DNA of 46,010 bases from Streptomyces barkulensis (GTDB lineage Bacteria > Actinomycetota > Actinomycetes > Streptomycetales > Streptomycetaceae). Positions 35,675-43,764 of the stretch are shown here, in pieces. The stretch lies in NCBI RefSeq assembly GCF_002843305.1, contig NZ_PGSG01000036.1:1-46010 (forward strand). Reading direction: 5' to 3'. Made by a program: the position numbers and the translations under genes. The first letter of the stretch is position 1; each line of letters starts with the position of its first letter. The notes under the pieces were generated by a model. That model saw only the letters and a list, made by a program, of their open reading frames with translations, searched no databases and was not told the origin of the DNA.

Positions 35675-36937
35675 TCACAGCCGGTGGGCCGCCCCCGTCG
35701 GGCTGGCGCCGCGGGTGTCCAGTAGGAGCTGGGCCTTGGCCGACAGGCTCTGCAGGTCGTAGACGCGGTGGTGCTGGAGGAGCAGGGTGAGGTCGGCCGC
35801 GGCGGCGGCCTCGTGGAGGGAGTCGGCGCGCGGGACGGGACGGCCGGCCACCCGCCACTGCGGCACATGCGGGTCGTGGTAGCCGATCTGCGCCCCCAGT
35901 TCCATCAGCCGCAGGGCGATCTCGGGGGCGGGGGAGCCGGTCCGGTCGGCCAGGTCGGGCTTGTAGGTGACGCCCAGCAGCAGGACGCGGGCGCCGCGGG
36001 CCGACTTGCCGTGCTCGTTGAGCAGGGCCGCCGCGCGCTGGGCCACATAGCGCGGCATCCGGGCGTTGGCCTCCTGGGCGACCTCGACCAGGCGCAGCGG
36101 ATAGCCCGGGGTGCGCCCCGCGCGGTCCAGGCAGGCGGGGTCGACGGGGACGCCGTGGCCGCCCACGCCCGGGCCCGGCCGGAAGGCGTGGAAGCCGAAC
36201 GGCTTGGTCTCAGCGCAGCGGATCACGTCCCACAGGTCCACGCCGAGGTCGTGGCAGAGCACGGCCATCTCGTTGACCAGGGCGATGTTCACATGCCGGA
36301 AGTTGGTCTCCAGTACCGCCGTCGTCTCGGCCTCGCGCAGGCCGCGGGCCCGCACCACCTTCTCGACCAGCCGCCCGTAGAAGGCGGCGGCGGCCTCCGT
36401 GCAGGCCGGGGTCAACCCGCCGATCACCCGAGGGGTGTTGGCGTAGCCGTGGGAGCGGTTGCCGGGGTCGAGGCGGGAGGGGGCGCAGGCGAGGTGGAAG
36501 TCGTGCCCGGCCCGCAGCCCCGAGGCCTTCTCCAGCAGCGGGGCGACGTACTCCTCGGTGCCGCCGGGGTGGACGGCGGACTCCACCACGACCGTGGTCC
36601 GCGGGCGCAGCCGCTCACCGAGCGTGAGGGCCGCCGCCCGTACCGCGCCCAGGTCCGGGGCGCGGCCCTCGCCCTGCGGGGTGGGTGCGCAGATCAGGGC
36701 GGTGCGGACCCGGCCCAGCACGGACGGGTCCGAGGTGGCGCGGAAGCCGGCCGAGGCCATCTTGCGCACCTCGGCCGCCGACAGCCCGCCGCCCGCCGGC
36801 GGACGCCCGGCGCCCAGCTCGCGCACGGCGTGCTCGTCGGGGTCGTAGCCGATGGTGCGGATACCGGCGGCCGCGGCGGCCTGGGCCGCGGGAAGACCCA
36901 GATGACCCAGACCGAGGACGGCGAGATCTGCGGGCAT
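35675..36937 (-). CDS. Nucleotide-sugar dehydrogenase homologue without catalytic residues
   Basis: 420 residues, the length of UDP-glucose / UDP-ManNAc dehydrogenases (WecC-like). The NAD motif GLGHLGLP (9-16) and the overall order are kept (TVVVESAVHPGGTEEY, NFRHVNIALVNEMAVLCHDLG as regions, VLLLGVTYKPDLADRTGSPA). The catalytic positions are changed: the usual P-E-R glutamate is Ser (CAPSRLDPG), the Lys of the central helix is Val or Ala (ETTAVLETN), and the nucleophilic Cys of G-G-H-C-x-P is Gly262 (GVGGHGVPVDP). The ORF is uninterrupted. It may bind nucleotide sugar and NAD without oxidising, or do another reaction. It is convergent with the GuaB3 gene. Confidence 0.8.
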   Translation of the reverse strand: MPADLAVLGLGHLGLPAAQAAAAAGIRTIGYDPDEHAVRELGAGRPPAGGGLSAAEVRKMASAGFRATSDPSVLGRVRTALICAPTPQGEGRAPDLGAVRAAALTLGERLRPRTTVVVESAVHPGGTEEYVAPLLEKASGLRAGHDFHLACAPSRLDPGNRSHGYANTPRVIGGLTPACTEAAAAFYGRLVEKVVRARGLREAETTAVLETNFRHVNIALVNEMAVLCHDLGVDLWDVIRCAETKPFGFHAFRPGPGVGGHGVPVDPACLDRAGRTPGYPLRLVEVAQEANARMPRYVAQRAAALLNEHGKSARGARVLLLGVTYKPDLADRTGSPAPEIALRLMELGAQIGYHDPHVPQWRVAGRPVPRADSLHEAAAAADLTLLLQHHRVYDLQSLSAKAQLLLDTRGASPTGAAHRL

Positions 36938-37104
36938 GAGGCGGCGTCCCTTCCCCCGTCGGCGGAATCGTGGGGCTGGCTGGCTTGTGGGGCGATGTCA
37001 GGTTAAGCGCATATATGACAGATATGGTGGATTGCGTGCGGAGCGGTGTCCGCCCGGGTCGAAGTCGTGGGATCGGCGGACGAACGGGTAGGTGCCAGGG
37101 CGGG

Positions 37105-37140
37105 TACGGACAGGCGTACGGACAGCTGTACGGACGGGCG
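37105..37140. repeat. Short GTACGGAC direct repeats upstream of glpD
   Basis: GTACGGACAG, GTACGGACAG and GTACGGACGG occur at about 13-bp spacing, 35-70 bp before the glpD start. Further upstream (about 37005-37025) is a small AT-rich patch with CATATATGACAGATATGG. Either could be an operator; no known consensus is recognised. Confidence 0.5.
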
Positions 37141-37175
37141 ATCGACCGGGGTATCGGCATATCAGGGAGGCAGTG

Positions 37176-38891
37176 GTGAGGACAGCGGCACTGGGACCGG
37201 CCGAGCGGGCCGAGGCGCTCGCCCGCATGTCGGAGCGCGAGCTGGACATACTGGTCGTCGGTGGCGGGGTGGTCGGCGCCGGCACCGTCCTGGACGCGGC
37301 GACCCGCGGCCTGTCGACGGGCATCGTCGAGGCGCGCGACTGGGCCTCGGGCACCTCCAGCCGCTCCAGCAAGCTCATCCACGGCGGGCTGCGCTATCTG
37401 GAGATGCTGGACTTCGCGCTGGTGCGCGAGGCGCTCAAGGAACGCGGGCTGCTGCTCCAGCGGATCGCCCCCCACCTGGTCAGGCCCGTCCCCTTCCTCT
37501 ACCCGCTGCGGCACCGGGGCTGGGAGCGGCTGTACGCGGGCTCCGGCGTGGCGCTGTACGACGTGCTCGCCACGGCCTCCGGGCGCAGCCGCGGCCTGCC
37601 CCACCACCGGCATCTGACGCGCCGCCAGGCCCTGCGGGTGGCACCCGCCCTGCGCAAGGACGCGCTGGTGGGCGCCCTGCAGTACTACGACGCGCAGATG
37701 GACGACGCCCGCTACGTCGCCGCCCTGGTGCGCACCGCGGCCGCCTACGGCGCCCACGCCGCCAACCGGGCCCGCGTGGTGGGCTTCCTGCGCGAGGGCG
37801 AGCGCGTGGTCGGCGCCCGGGTGGAGGACCTGGAACAGGGCGGCGAGTACGAGATCCGGGCCAAACAGGTCGTCAACGCCACCGGCGTGTGGACCGACGA
37901 CACCCAGCGGCTGACCGCCGAACGCGGGCAGTTCCACGTCCGCGCCTCCAAGGGCATCCACCTGGTGGTGCCCCGCGACCGCATCCACTCCACCACCGGG
38001 CTGATCCTGCGCACCGAGAAGAGCGTGCTGTTCGTCATCCCCTGGGGCCGGCACTGGATCATCGGCACCACCGACACCGGATGGGATCTGGACAAGGCCC
38101 ACCCGGCGGCCTCCAGCGCCGACATCGACTACCTGCTCGACCACGTCAACTCGGTGCTGGCCGTGCCGCTCACCCGCGACGACGTGGAGGGCGTGTACGC
38201 CGGACTGCGCCCGCTGCTGGCCGGGGAGTCGGACGCCACCAGCAAGCTCTCGCGCGAGCACACCGTCGCCCACCCGGTGCCGGGCCTGGTGGTCGTCGCG
38301 GGCGGCAAGTACACGACGTACCGGGTGATGGCCAAGGACGCGGTCGACGAGGCCGTCCACGGGCTCGACCACCGCGTCGCAGAGTGCACCACGGAGGAGG
38401 TGCCGCTGGTCGGCGCCGAGGGCTACCACGCGATGTGGAACGCCCGCGCCCGCATCGCCGCCCGCACCGGGCTGCACGTGGCGCGCGTGGAGCATCTGCT
38501 GGGCCGGTACGGCTCGCTGACCGACGAGGTGCTGGAGCTGGTCGCCGCCGACCCGAGCCTGGGCGAGCCGCTGCCGTGCGCGGACGACTACCTCAGGGCG
38601 GAGGTGGTGTACGCCTGCACCCACGAGGGGGCGCGCCACCTGGACGACGTCCTCACCCGCCGCACCCGCATCTCCATCGAGACCTTCGACCGCGGCACGC
38701 GCAGCGCGCGGGAGTGCGCCGAGCTGATGGCGCCGGTGCTCGGCTGGGACGCCGGGCAGATCGACCGCGAGGTGGAGCACTACCACAAGCGGGTCGAGGC
38801 CGAGCGGGAGTCCCAGCGCCAGCCCGACGACCAGACCGCCGACGCCGCGCGCCTGGGCGCCCCGGACATCGTGCCGCTCCAGCCGCTGTGA
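37176..38891 (+). CDS. glpD: Glycerol-3-phosphate dehydrogenase (FAD, aerobic)
   Basis: Membrane-associated flavoenzyme that oxidises glycerol-3-phosphate to dihydroxyacetone phosphate and passes electrons to quinones. 571 residues. The FAD motif is DILVVGGGVVGAGTV (near residue 25), followed by SSKLIHGGLRYLE, YDAQMDDARYV, NATGVWTDDT and GGKYTTYRVMAKDAVD. The C-terminal DAO_C helical domain starts at about 410. Two adjacent GTG codons (37173, 37176) follow AGGGAGG; the second has the better spacing. No glpF or glpK is beside it. Confidence 0.95.
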   Translation: MRTAALGPAERAEALARMSERELDILVVGGGVVGAGTVLDAATRGLSTGIVEARDWASGTSSRSSKLIHGGLRYLEMLDFALVREALKERGLLLQRIAPHLVRPVPFLYPLRHRGWERLYAGSGVALYDVLATASGRSRGLPHHRHLTRRQALRVAPALRKDALVGALQYYDAQMDDARYVAALVRTAAAYGAHAANRARVVGFLREGERVVGARVEDLEQGGEYEIRAKQVVNATGVWTDDTQRLTAERGQFHVRASKGIHLVVPRDRIHSTTGLILRTEKSVLFVIPWGRHWIIGTTDTGWDLDKAHPAASSADIDYLLDHVNSVLAVPLTRDDVEGVYAGLRPLLAGESDATSKLSREHTVAHPVPGLVVVAGGKYTTYRVMAKDAVDEAVHGLDHRVAECTTEEVPLVGAEGYHAMWNARARIAARTGLHVARVEHLLGRYGSLTDEVLELVAADPSLGEPLPCADDYLRAEVVYACTHEGARHLDDVLTRRTRISIETFDRGTRSARECAELMAPVLGWDAGQIDREVEHYHKRVEAERESQRQPDDQTADAARLGAPDIVPLQPL

Positions 38892-38893
38892 CG

Positions 38894-38944
38894 CACCGTC
38901 CGCCGGTGACGGACCGTCCGCCGGTGACGGGCCGTCCGCCGGCG
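38894..38944. repeat. 18-bp tandem repeat after glpD
   Basis: A unit of about 18 bp (CACCGTCCGCCGGTGACG with one or two changes) is present nearly three times directly after the glpD stop codon. Each unit contains CCGTCCGCCGG and the array ends in an inverted CCGGCGGACG, so it can also fold into hairpins and may serve as a terminator. Confidence 0.8.
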
Positions 38945-39139
38945 GACGCCGGAAGGCCGGTCCGCCCGCGGTCCGCGGCCGGTCCGCGGGCGCGGCCGGC
39001 GCGCCCGCGGACGCCGGGGCGTCAGCCCCCGCCCCGCGCACCGCCGTTCCGGTTGTGTGTCCCCGGCCGCGTGCGCCGCGGTCCGCCCCGTGGGGGAGAA
39101 TGGGGCCACTGCTGGGGCGGGCTGAGTGTGAGGGGACGC

Positions 39140-41080
39140 ATGAGCGACGTGGACGGCCGCGGCAAGAAGGCCGGACGGCTGCTGGGCGGGCGTTACCGGT
39201 TGGGCGACGTCCTGGGCCGCGGCGGAATGGGCACCGTGTGGCGGGCCGAGGACGAGGTCCTGGGCCGTACCGTCGCGGTGAAGGAACTGCGCTTCCCCTC
39301 CAGCATCGACGAGGAGGAGAAGCGACGCCTGATCACCCGCACACTGCGCGAGGCCAAGGCCATCGCGCGCATCCGCAGCAACAGCGCCGTCACCGTCTAC
39401 GACGTGGTCGACGAGGACGACCGCCCCTGGATCGTCATGGAGTTGATCGACGGCCGCTCCCTGGCCGACGTGCTGCGCGAGGACGGCCCGCTGGAGCCGC
39501 GACGGGCGGCCGAGGTGGGCCTGGCGATCCTCGACGTGCTGCGCGCCGCGCACCGCGAGGGCATCCTGCACCGTGACGTGAAGCCCTCCAACGTCCTGAT
39601 CGCCGACGAGGACGGCCGGGTCGTCCTCACCGACTTCGGCATCGCCCAGATCGAGGGCGACCCCTCCCTCACCTCCACCGGCATGCTGGTCGGCGCGCCC
39701 TCCTACATAGCGCCGGAGCGGGCGCGCGGTCAGCGCCCCGGCCCGCCCTCCGACCTGTGGTCGCTGGGCGGGCTGCTGTACGCGGCGGTGGAGGGCCACC
39801 CGCCGTACGACAAGGGGTCGGCGATCGCCACCCTGACCGCGGTGATGACCGAGCCGCTGGAGCCCCCCAAGCGCGCCGGGGCGCTGGAGGCGGTCATCCA
39901 CGGCCTGCTGGACAAGGACGCGGACAAGCGGCTGGACGAGCCGGGCGCGCGGGCGCTGCTGGAGCGCGCGGCCCGCGGGCCGCGCGCCGGGGACGAGAAG
40001 GAGAAGAAGAAGGAGGAGCCGGAGGGCACTCGTACGACCGTGCTCCCGGTGGCCGAGGCCGGGGCGGCCGACGCGGGCGGCCCGGCTGCCACGGCTGCCA
40101 CGGCCGGCGCGGGCGGTGAGCGGCTGCGTGGGGCGCTGCGGTCCGTACGCGCCGCCTCGGCCGCCTCGGCCGGGCGCGGCGAGGAAGGGAAGGCCGGGGA
40201 GGCCGGGGAGAAGACCGGTGGGAAGGGCGCCGCGGGCGCCCCCGGAGCGGCCGGCGGCGCCGCGGCCACCACCGCCGTCCCGGCCGGTGTGGCCCGCGCG
40301 GCCCGTACGGCACGGCAGCCCGCCGGGCTCGCGGTGGTCGCCGTCGTGGTGCTGGCCCTGCTCGGCACCGTCCTGGCCTTCGCGTTCGCGGGCGATGACG
40401 AGGAGGCCGGCGGGCGGGCCGGAACCGGCACGTCCGCGGCTCCGACCGACGGGCAGGACGCCGACGGGGACGGGCGGGACGACAAGGACGGCGGACCGGG
40501 CGCGTCCTCCGCCGAGCCGTCCACCGAGCCGTCCACCGAGCCGTCCGCCGACGAGGACGGCCGGGAGGGGCGGGAAGACGGCGAGGACGGCGGCAAGGGC
40601 GGACAGGGCGGCGAGGGACTGCCCGAGGGCTACGAGACGGTCACCGACGACCGCTTCCACTTCTCGATGGCCATGCCCGAGGGCTACGAGCGCACCCGTA
40701 TAGCGGGAAAGAACTCCGGCGGCGAGTACACCCCGCCCGGCGGCGGCTACCCCAAGATCCAGGTCGACTTCAACGGCAGCCCCGGGGACAGCGCGGCGGG
40801 CGCCTGGCGCTCCCTGGAACCCGCCGTGCGAGGAGACAGCACCGGCTACTCCCGGGTGGACATCGAGCCCGTGAAGTGGCGGGACTACCCGACCGTCGCG
40901 GACTGGACGTTCGAACGCCTGGAGAGCGGGAAGCGGGTGCGCGTCCTCAACCGCGGCTTCCGGGTCGACGACACCCACGGCTACGCCATCATGATCACCT
41001 GTGAGGTGGACAGGTGGGACGGCGAGAAGTGCCGCACGGCGCGGGAGACCGCGTTCCGGACGTTCCGCCCCCGGGACTGA
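39140..41080 (+). CDS. Receptor-like Ser/Thr protein kinase (PknB type)
   Basis: 646 residues. An active-looking Hanks-type kinase domain occupies about 16-275: Gly loop GRGGMGTVW, Lys48 in VAVKEL, HRDVKPSN (144-151), DFG (165-167) and SYIAPERARG. A Lys/Glu and Ala/Gly-rich juxtamembrane linker leads to one membrane helix (about 396-418). Outside, an acidic Gly/Asp/Ser linker precedes a globular domain of about 150 residues (from GYETVTDDRFHFSMAMPEGY, cited as a region). There are no PASTA repeats. GAGGGG lies before the ATG. The pseudokinase gene 141 bp downstream has a related outer domain, so the two may work together. Confidence 0.92.
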   Translation: MSDVDGRGKKAGRLLGGRYRLGDVLGRGGMGTVWRAEDEVLGRTVAVKELRFPSSIDEEEKRRLITRTLREAKAIARIRSNSAVTVYDVVDEDDRPWIVMELIDGRSLADVLREDGPLEPRRAAEVGLAILDVLRAAHREGILHRDVKPSNVLIADEDGRVVLTDFGIAQIEGDPSLTSTGMLVGAPSYIAPERARGQRPGPPSDLWSLGGLLYAAVEGHPPYDKGSAIATLTAVMTEPLEPPKRAGALEAVIHGLLDKDADKRLDEPGARALLERAARGPRAGDEKEKKKEEPEGTRTTVLPVAEAGAADAGGPAATAATAGAGGERLRGALRSVRAASAASAGRGEEGKAGEAGEKTGGKGAAGAPGAAGGAAATTAVPAGVARAARTARQPAGLAVVAVVVLALLGTVLAFAFAGDDEEAGGRAGTGTSAAPTDGQDADGDGRDDKDGGPGASSAEPSTEPSTEPSADEDGREGREDGEDGGKGGQGGEGLPEGYETVTDDRFHFSMAMPEGYERTRIAGKNSGGEYTPPGGGYPKIQVDFNGSPGDSAAGAWRSLEPAVRGDSTGYSRVDIEPVKWRDYPTVADWTFERLESGKRVRVLNRGFRVDDTHGYAIMITCEVDRWDGEKCRTARETAFRTFRPRD

Positions 41081-41221
41081 GACGGACAACCGGCCGGCGG
41101 GCGACGCGAGGCCGCCCGGGCACGTATCGTGATAGTACGCAGACCCTGTGCGTCCGCTATCCGGCCGCCGCGAACGGGTCTTGACGGACCGTAGGGCACC
41201 AGGTCGTGTGGGGAGGGCGCC

Positions 41222-43576
41222 GTGGACGAGTACTCGGGCCGGCTGCTGGCCGAGCGGTACCGCTTGCCGCGTCCGCCGTCGGACGAGTACGAGCTGGTGG
41301 AGTCCCGCGCGTACGACACGGCCAGCGGGCAGGAGGTGCTGGTCCGCCAGGTGCCGCTGCCGGAGGTCGTCGAGGCCGAGTTCCTCGGCGGGGGCGGCTA
41401 CGGGCACGACCGCGCGGGCCGTGCCACGCGGCGTCCGGCCGACCCCGCCGTGCGGCGCGCGGTGGAGGCGGCGCTGGCCGCCTCCCGGATACCCGACCAC
41501 CCCCGGCTCGACCAGGTCTTCGACGTCTTCGTCGAGGGCGACGGCCTGTGGATCGTCAGCGAGCTGGTCGCGGCCCGGCCGCTGGCCGCCCTGCTCGCCG
41601 AGCGCCCGCTGAGCCCCCACCGGGCGGCGGAGCTGGCGGCCGACCTGCTCGCGGCCCTGCGCGCGGTCCACGCGCACGGCTGGGTCCACCGCAACATCAC
41701 CCCCCGTACCGTCCTCGTCTGCGACGACGGCCGCGCCGTGCTCACCGGGCTGGCCGCCGGCGCGGCGGAGGAGGCGCTGTGCGGGTACGACCCCCTCCCG
41801 GCGCCGCCGAGCGTGCTGCCGCGCGGCCATGTGGACGACCCCGCGGACGGTCCGGCGGACGATGTGCCCGGGGCCGGCGTCCCCGGCCTGCCGCCCGGCT
41901 ACCGGGGGGCGGACCAGGGCCCGGCGGGCGGTGTGCCCCGCCAGCTGGCCGGTCCCGGCGCCGACGAGGGCCCTGAGGCGGAGGAGTACGGGGCGCACGG
42001 CCACCCCACGCCCCACGACGACGGCGGCGGGCGCCCGGAGCCCGGCGGCCCGGCGGCCGAGCGCGCCGCGCGCAGCGGCGCCATCGCCGCGTACCGGGCC
42101 GGTACGCGCGCCGCCGCCGCCCGGGCCGAGGTCGAGGCGCGCAGGGACGCGGACGGCGGACAGGCCGGGGACCTGCGCCCGGTGCCCCCCGGCGGCTCGA
42201 CCCCGTACGGCGAGGCGTACGGCGAGGAGCCGCACGGCGAGCGGACGCCGCCGGCGCGGAGCTGGGGCGATGAGGACGGTGACCGCTACCGCGGCCCCAC
42301 CACCGCGCTCGCCGCCGAACGCGCCCGCCAGACCAGGACGGCGATCGTCGGCGCCGTCACCGAGCGCTGGGCCCCCGAGCAGGCCGGGCCCGTCTACGAG
42401 AACTGGCGGCTGGCCCCGCCGGTCGGCCCGGCGGCCGATCTGTGGGCTCTGGGCGCGCTGCTGTTCCGGGCCGTCCAGGGGCACGCGCCCTACCCCGAGG
42501 AGTCGGTGGCCGAGCTGGTGCAGATGGTGTGCGCGGAGCCGCCCGCGTTCGCCGAGGAGTGCGGTGCGCTGCGGCCCGTCGTGGAGTCGCTGCTGCGCCA
42601 GGACCCGACCGAGCGGCCCGACTTCGAGGAGCTGGGCGGCTGGCTGCGCTCCCTGATCCGTTCCGCGCCCGAGCCCGAGGTCGGACTGCACACGGTCACC
42701 GCGCCGCTTTCGCTGGAGGCCGGCCGGCCCGCCGACCCCAGGCGGCTGCCGATCATAAGGCGCCGTGGCGAGCTGGTGCGCAGGAAGCGGGCGGAGCGTT
42801 CTCCGGTGGCCACCCACGCCCGGCACCGGCGTGCCCGGAAACAGAGGTCACCGCGCCGGCTGGGCATGGTCCTGGTCGGGCTGGTCCTCCTGCTGCTGAC
42901 CGGGACGCTGGTGTACGCGGCCGTGTACATGCCCGGCGGCGGCGCCGGTTCCTCCGGGAACAGCGCCGACCAGCGGCCCGGCAGCGTGGGCGCGCAGCCG
43001 GAGCAGCCGGGGGAGCCCGGTGAGGAAGCCCCGCCCCGGGAGGCCGAGGCCGGGGAACCGGACGGGCCCGGGGGCTCGAAGGCGCCCGGCACCGAGCGGC
43101 CGCAGGCCGGCGATCCGGTGGAGGGGCTCGACGGCTACGCGCTGCACGAGGACGCGGCCGGCTTCCGGATCGCGCTCCCCGAGGACGCCCGGCGGGCGGG
43201 GCCGGACGGCCGGGGACGGACGGTCTTCACACACGGGGACCTGGAGATCGTCGTGGTGCCCGGCCGGGACACCACCGAGGAGTACGGCTCGGACCCGATG
43301 GCGTACCTCACCGACGACCAGCGGGAGCTGGACGCGTACCGCGCGGCGGACTGGGCGACCAGTTCCGGGATGCGGCGGATACAGGTGGGCCGGACGGTGA
43401 TGGCCGAGGGCCGGTTCAGCTGGCGCGAGGGCGCGGACAGCACCTACATGTGCGACCGGGCGGTCGTCGTGGACGGCCGCTACCACTCGTTGCTGGTGAG
43501 GGGGCCGGAGAGCCGGAAGGACGACATCAACCGCCTCTTCGACACGATCGCCGACACCTACCGCGCCACCGGCTGA
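41222..43576 (+). CDS. Transmembrane pseudokinase paired with the kinase upstream
   Basis: 784 residues with a kinase-like fold whose catalytic elements are lost. The Gly loop is missing, the ATP Lys is Arg42 (VLVRQV), HRDxKxxN has become HRNITPRT (154-161) and DFG has become G-L-A (174-176). An insert of about 200 residues rich in Gly/Pro/Asp separates this from the C-lobe (PAADLWALGALLFRAVQGHAPY at about 401-422). One membrane helix lies at 546-567. The outer domain (from about 645, GYALHEDAAGFRIALPED) resembles that of the upstream kinase in pattern. The GTG start at 41222 has GGGGAGGG upstream. A scaffold or allosteric partner role is inferred. Confidence 0.85.
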   Translation: MDEYSGRLLAERYRLPRPPSDEYELVESRAYDTASGQEVLVRQVPLPEVVEAEFLGGGGYGHDRAGRATRRPADPAVRRAVEAALAASRIPDHPRLDQVFDVFVEGDGLWIVSELVAARPLAALLAERPLSPHRAAELAADLLAALRAVHAHGWVHRNITPRTVLVCDDGRAVLTGLAAGAAEEALCGYDPLPAPPSVLPRGHVDDPADGPADDVPGAGVPGLPPGYRGADQGPAGGVPRQLAGPGADEGPEAEEYGAHGHPTPHDDGGGRPEPGGPAAERAARSGAIAAYRAGTRAAAARAEVEARRDADGGQAGDLRPVPPGGSTPYGEAYGEEPHGERTPPARSWGDEDGDRYRGPTTALAAERARQTRTAIVGAVTERWAPEQAGPVYENWRLAPPVGPAADLWALGALLFRAVQGHAPYPEESVAELVQMVCAEPPAFAEECGALRPVVESLLRQDPTERPDFEELGGWLRSLIRSAPEPEVGLHTVTAPLSLEAGRPADPRRLPIIRRRGELVRRKRAERSPVATHARHRRARKQRSPRRLGMVLVGLVLLLLTGTLVYAAVYMPGGGAGSSGNSADQRPGSVGAQPEQPGEPGEEAPPREAEAGEPDGPGGSKAPGTERPQAGDPVEGLDGYALHEDAAGFRIALPEDARRAGPDGRGRTVFTHGDLEIVVVPGRDTTEEYGSDPMAYLTDDQRELDAYRAADWATSSGMRRIQVGRTVMAEGRFSWREGADSTYMCDRAVVVDGRYHSLLVRGPESRKDDINRLFDTIADTYRATG

Positions 43577-43682
43577 GCCGTCCCCGGCCGCCCGGCCGCC
43601 CGCCCGGCCGACGCTCAAGACCGTTTTCCGGTCGCATCCCGGACCGCCGTCCGGACCGCCGTCCGGAGGCGCACGAGTTCTG

Positions 43683-43700
43683 TGCCAGTGTTCACTGGCA
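43683..43700. promoter_or_regulatory. 18-bp palindromic operator candidate
   Basis: TGCCAGT and ACTGGCA form a perfect 7-bp inverted repeat around GTTC, 65 bp upstream of the dehydrogenase start. The size and place suit a dimeric repressor such as a TetR or GntR protein. No regulator gene lies in the window nearby. Confidence 0.55.
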
Positions 43701-43751
43701 GATTCCGTGAAAAGTGGTTACCGCCGGGTACACAGAAGGTTTTCCACGCCG

Positions 43752-43757
43752 TACCCT
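43752..43757 (+). promoter_or_regulatory. -10 box for a probably leaderless dehydrogenase mRNA
   Basis: TACCCT ends seven bases before the ATG at 43765, and no Shine-Dalgarno site is present. No good -35 hexamer is seen at the usual distance. Confidence 0.4.
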
Positions 43758-43764
43758 CCCCGGT

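Noticed and set aside
37046..39139. Extension of the Ser/Thr kinase into a 1344-residue protein
   Set aside because: The upstream part overlaps glpD in another frame and is repetitive Arg/Gly sequence. A good ribosome site precedes the ATG at 39140.
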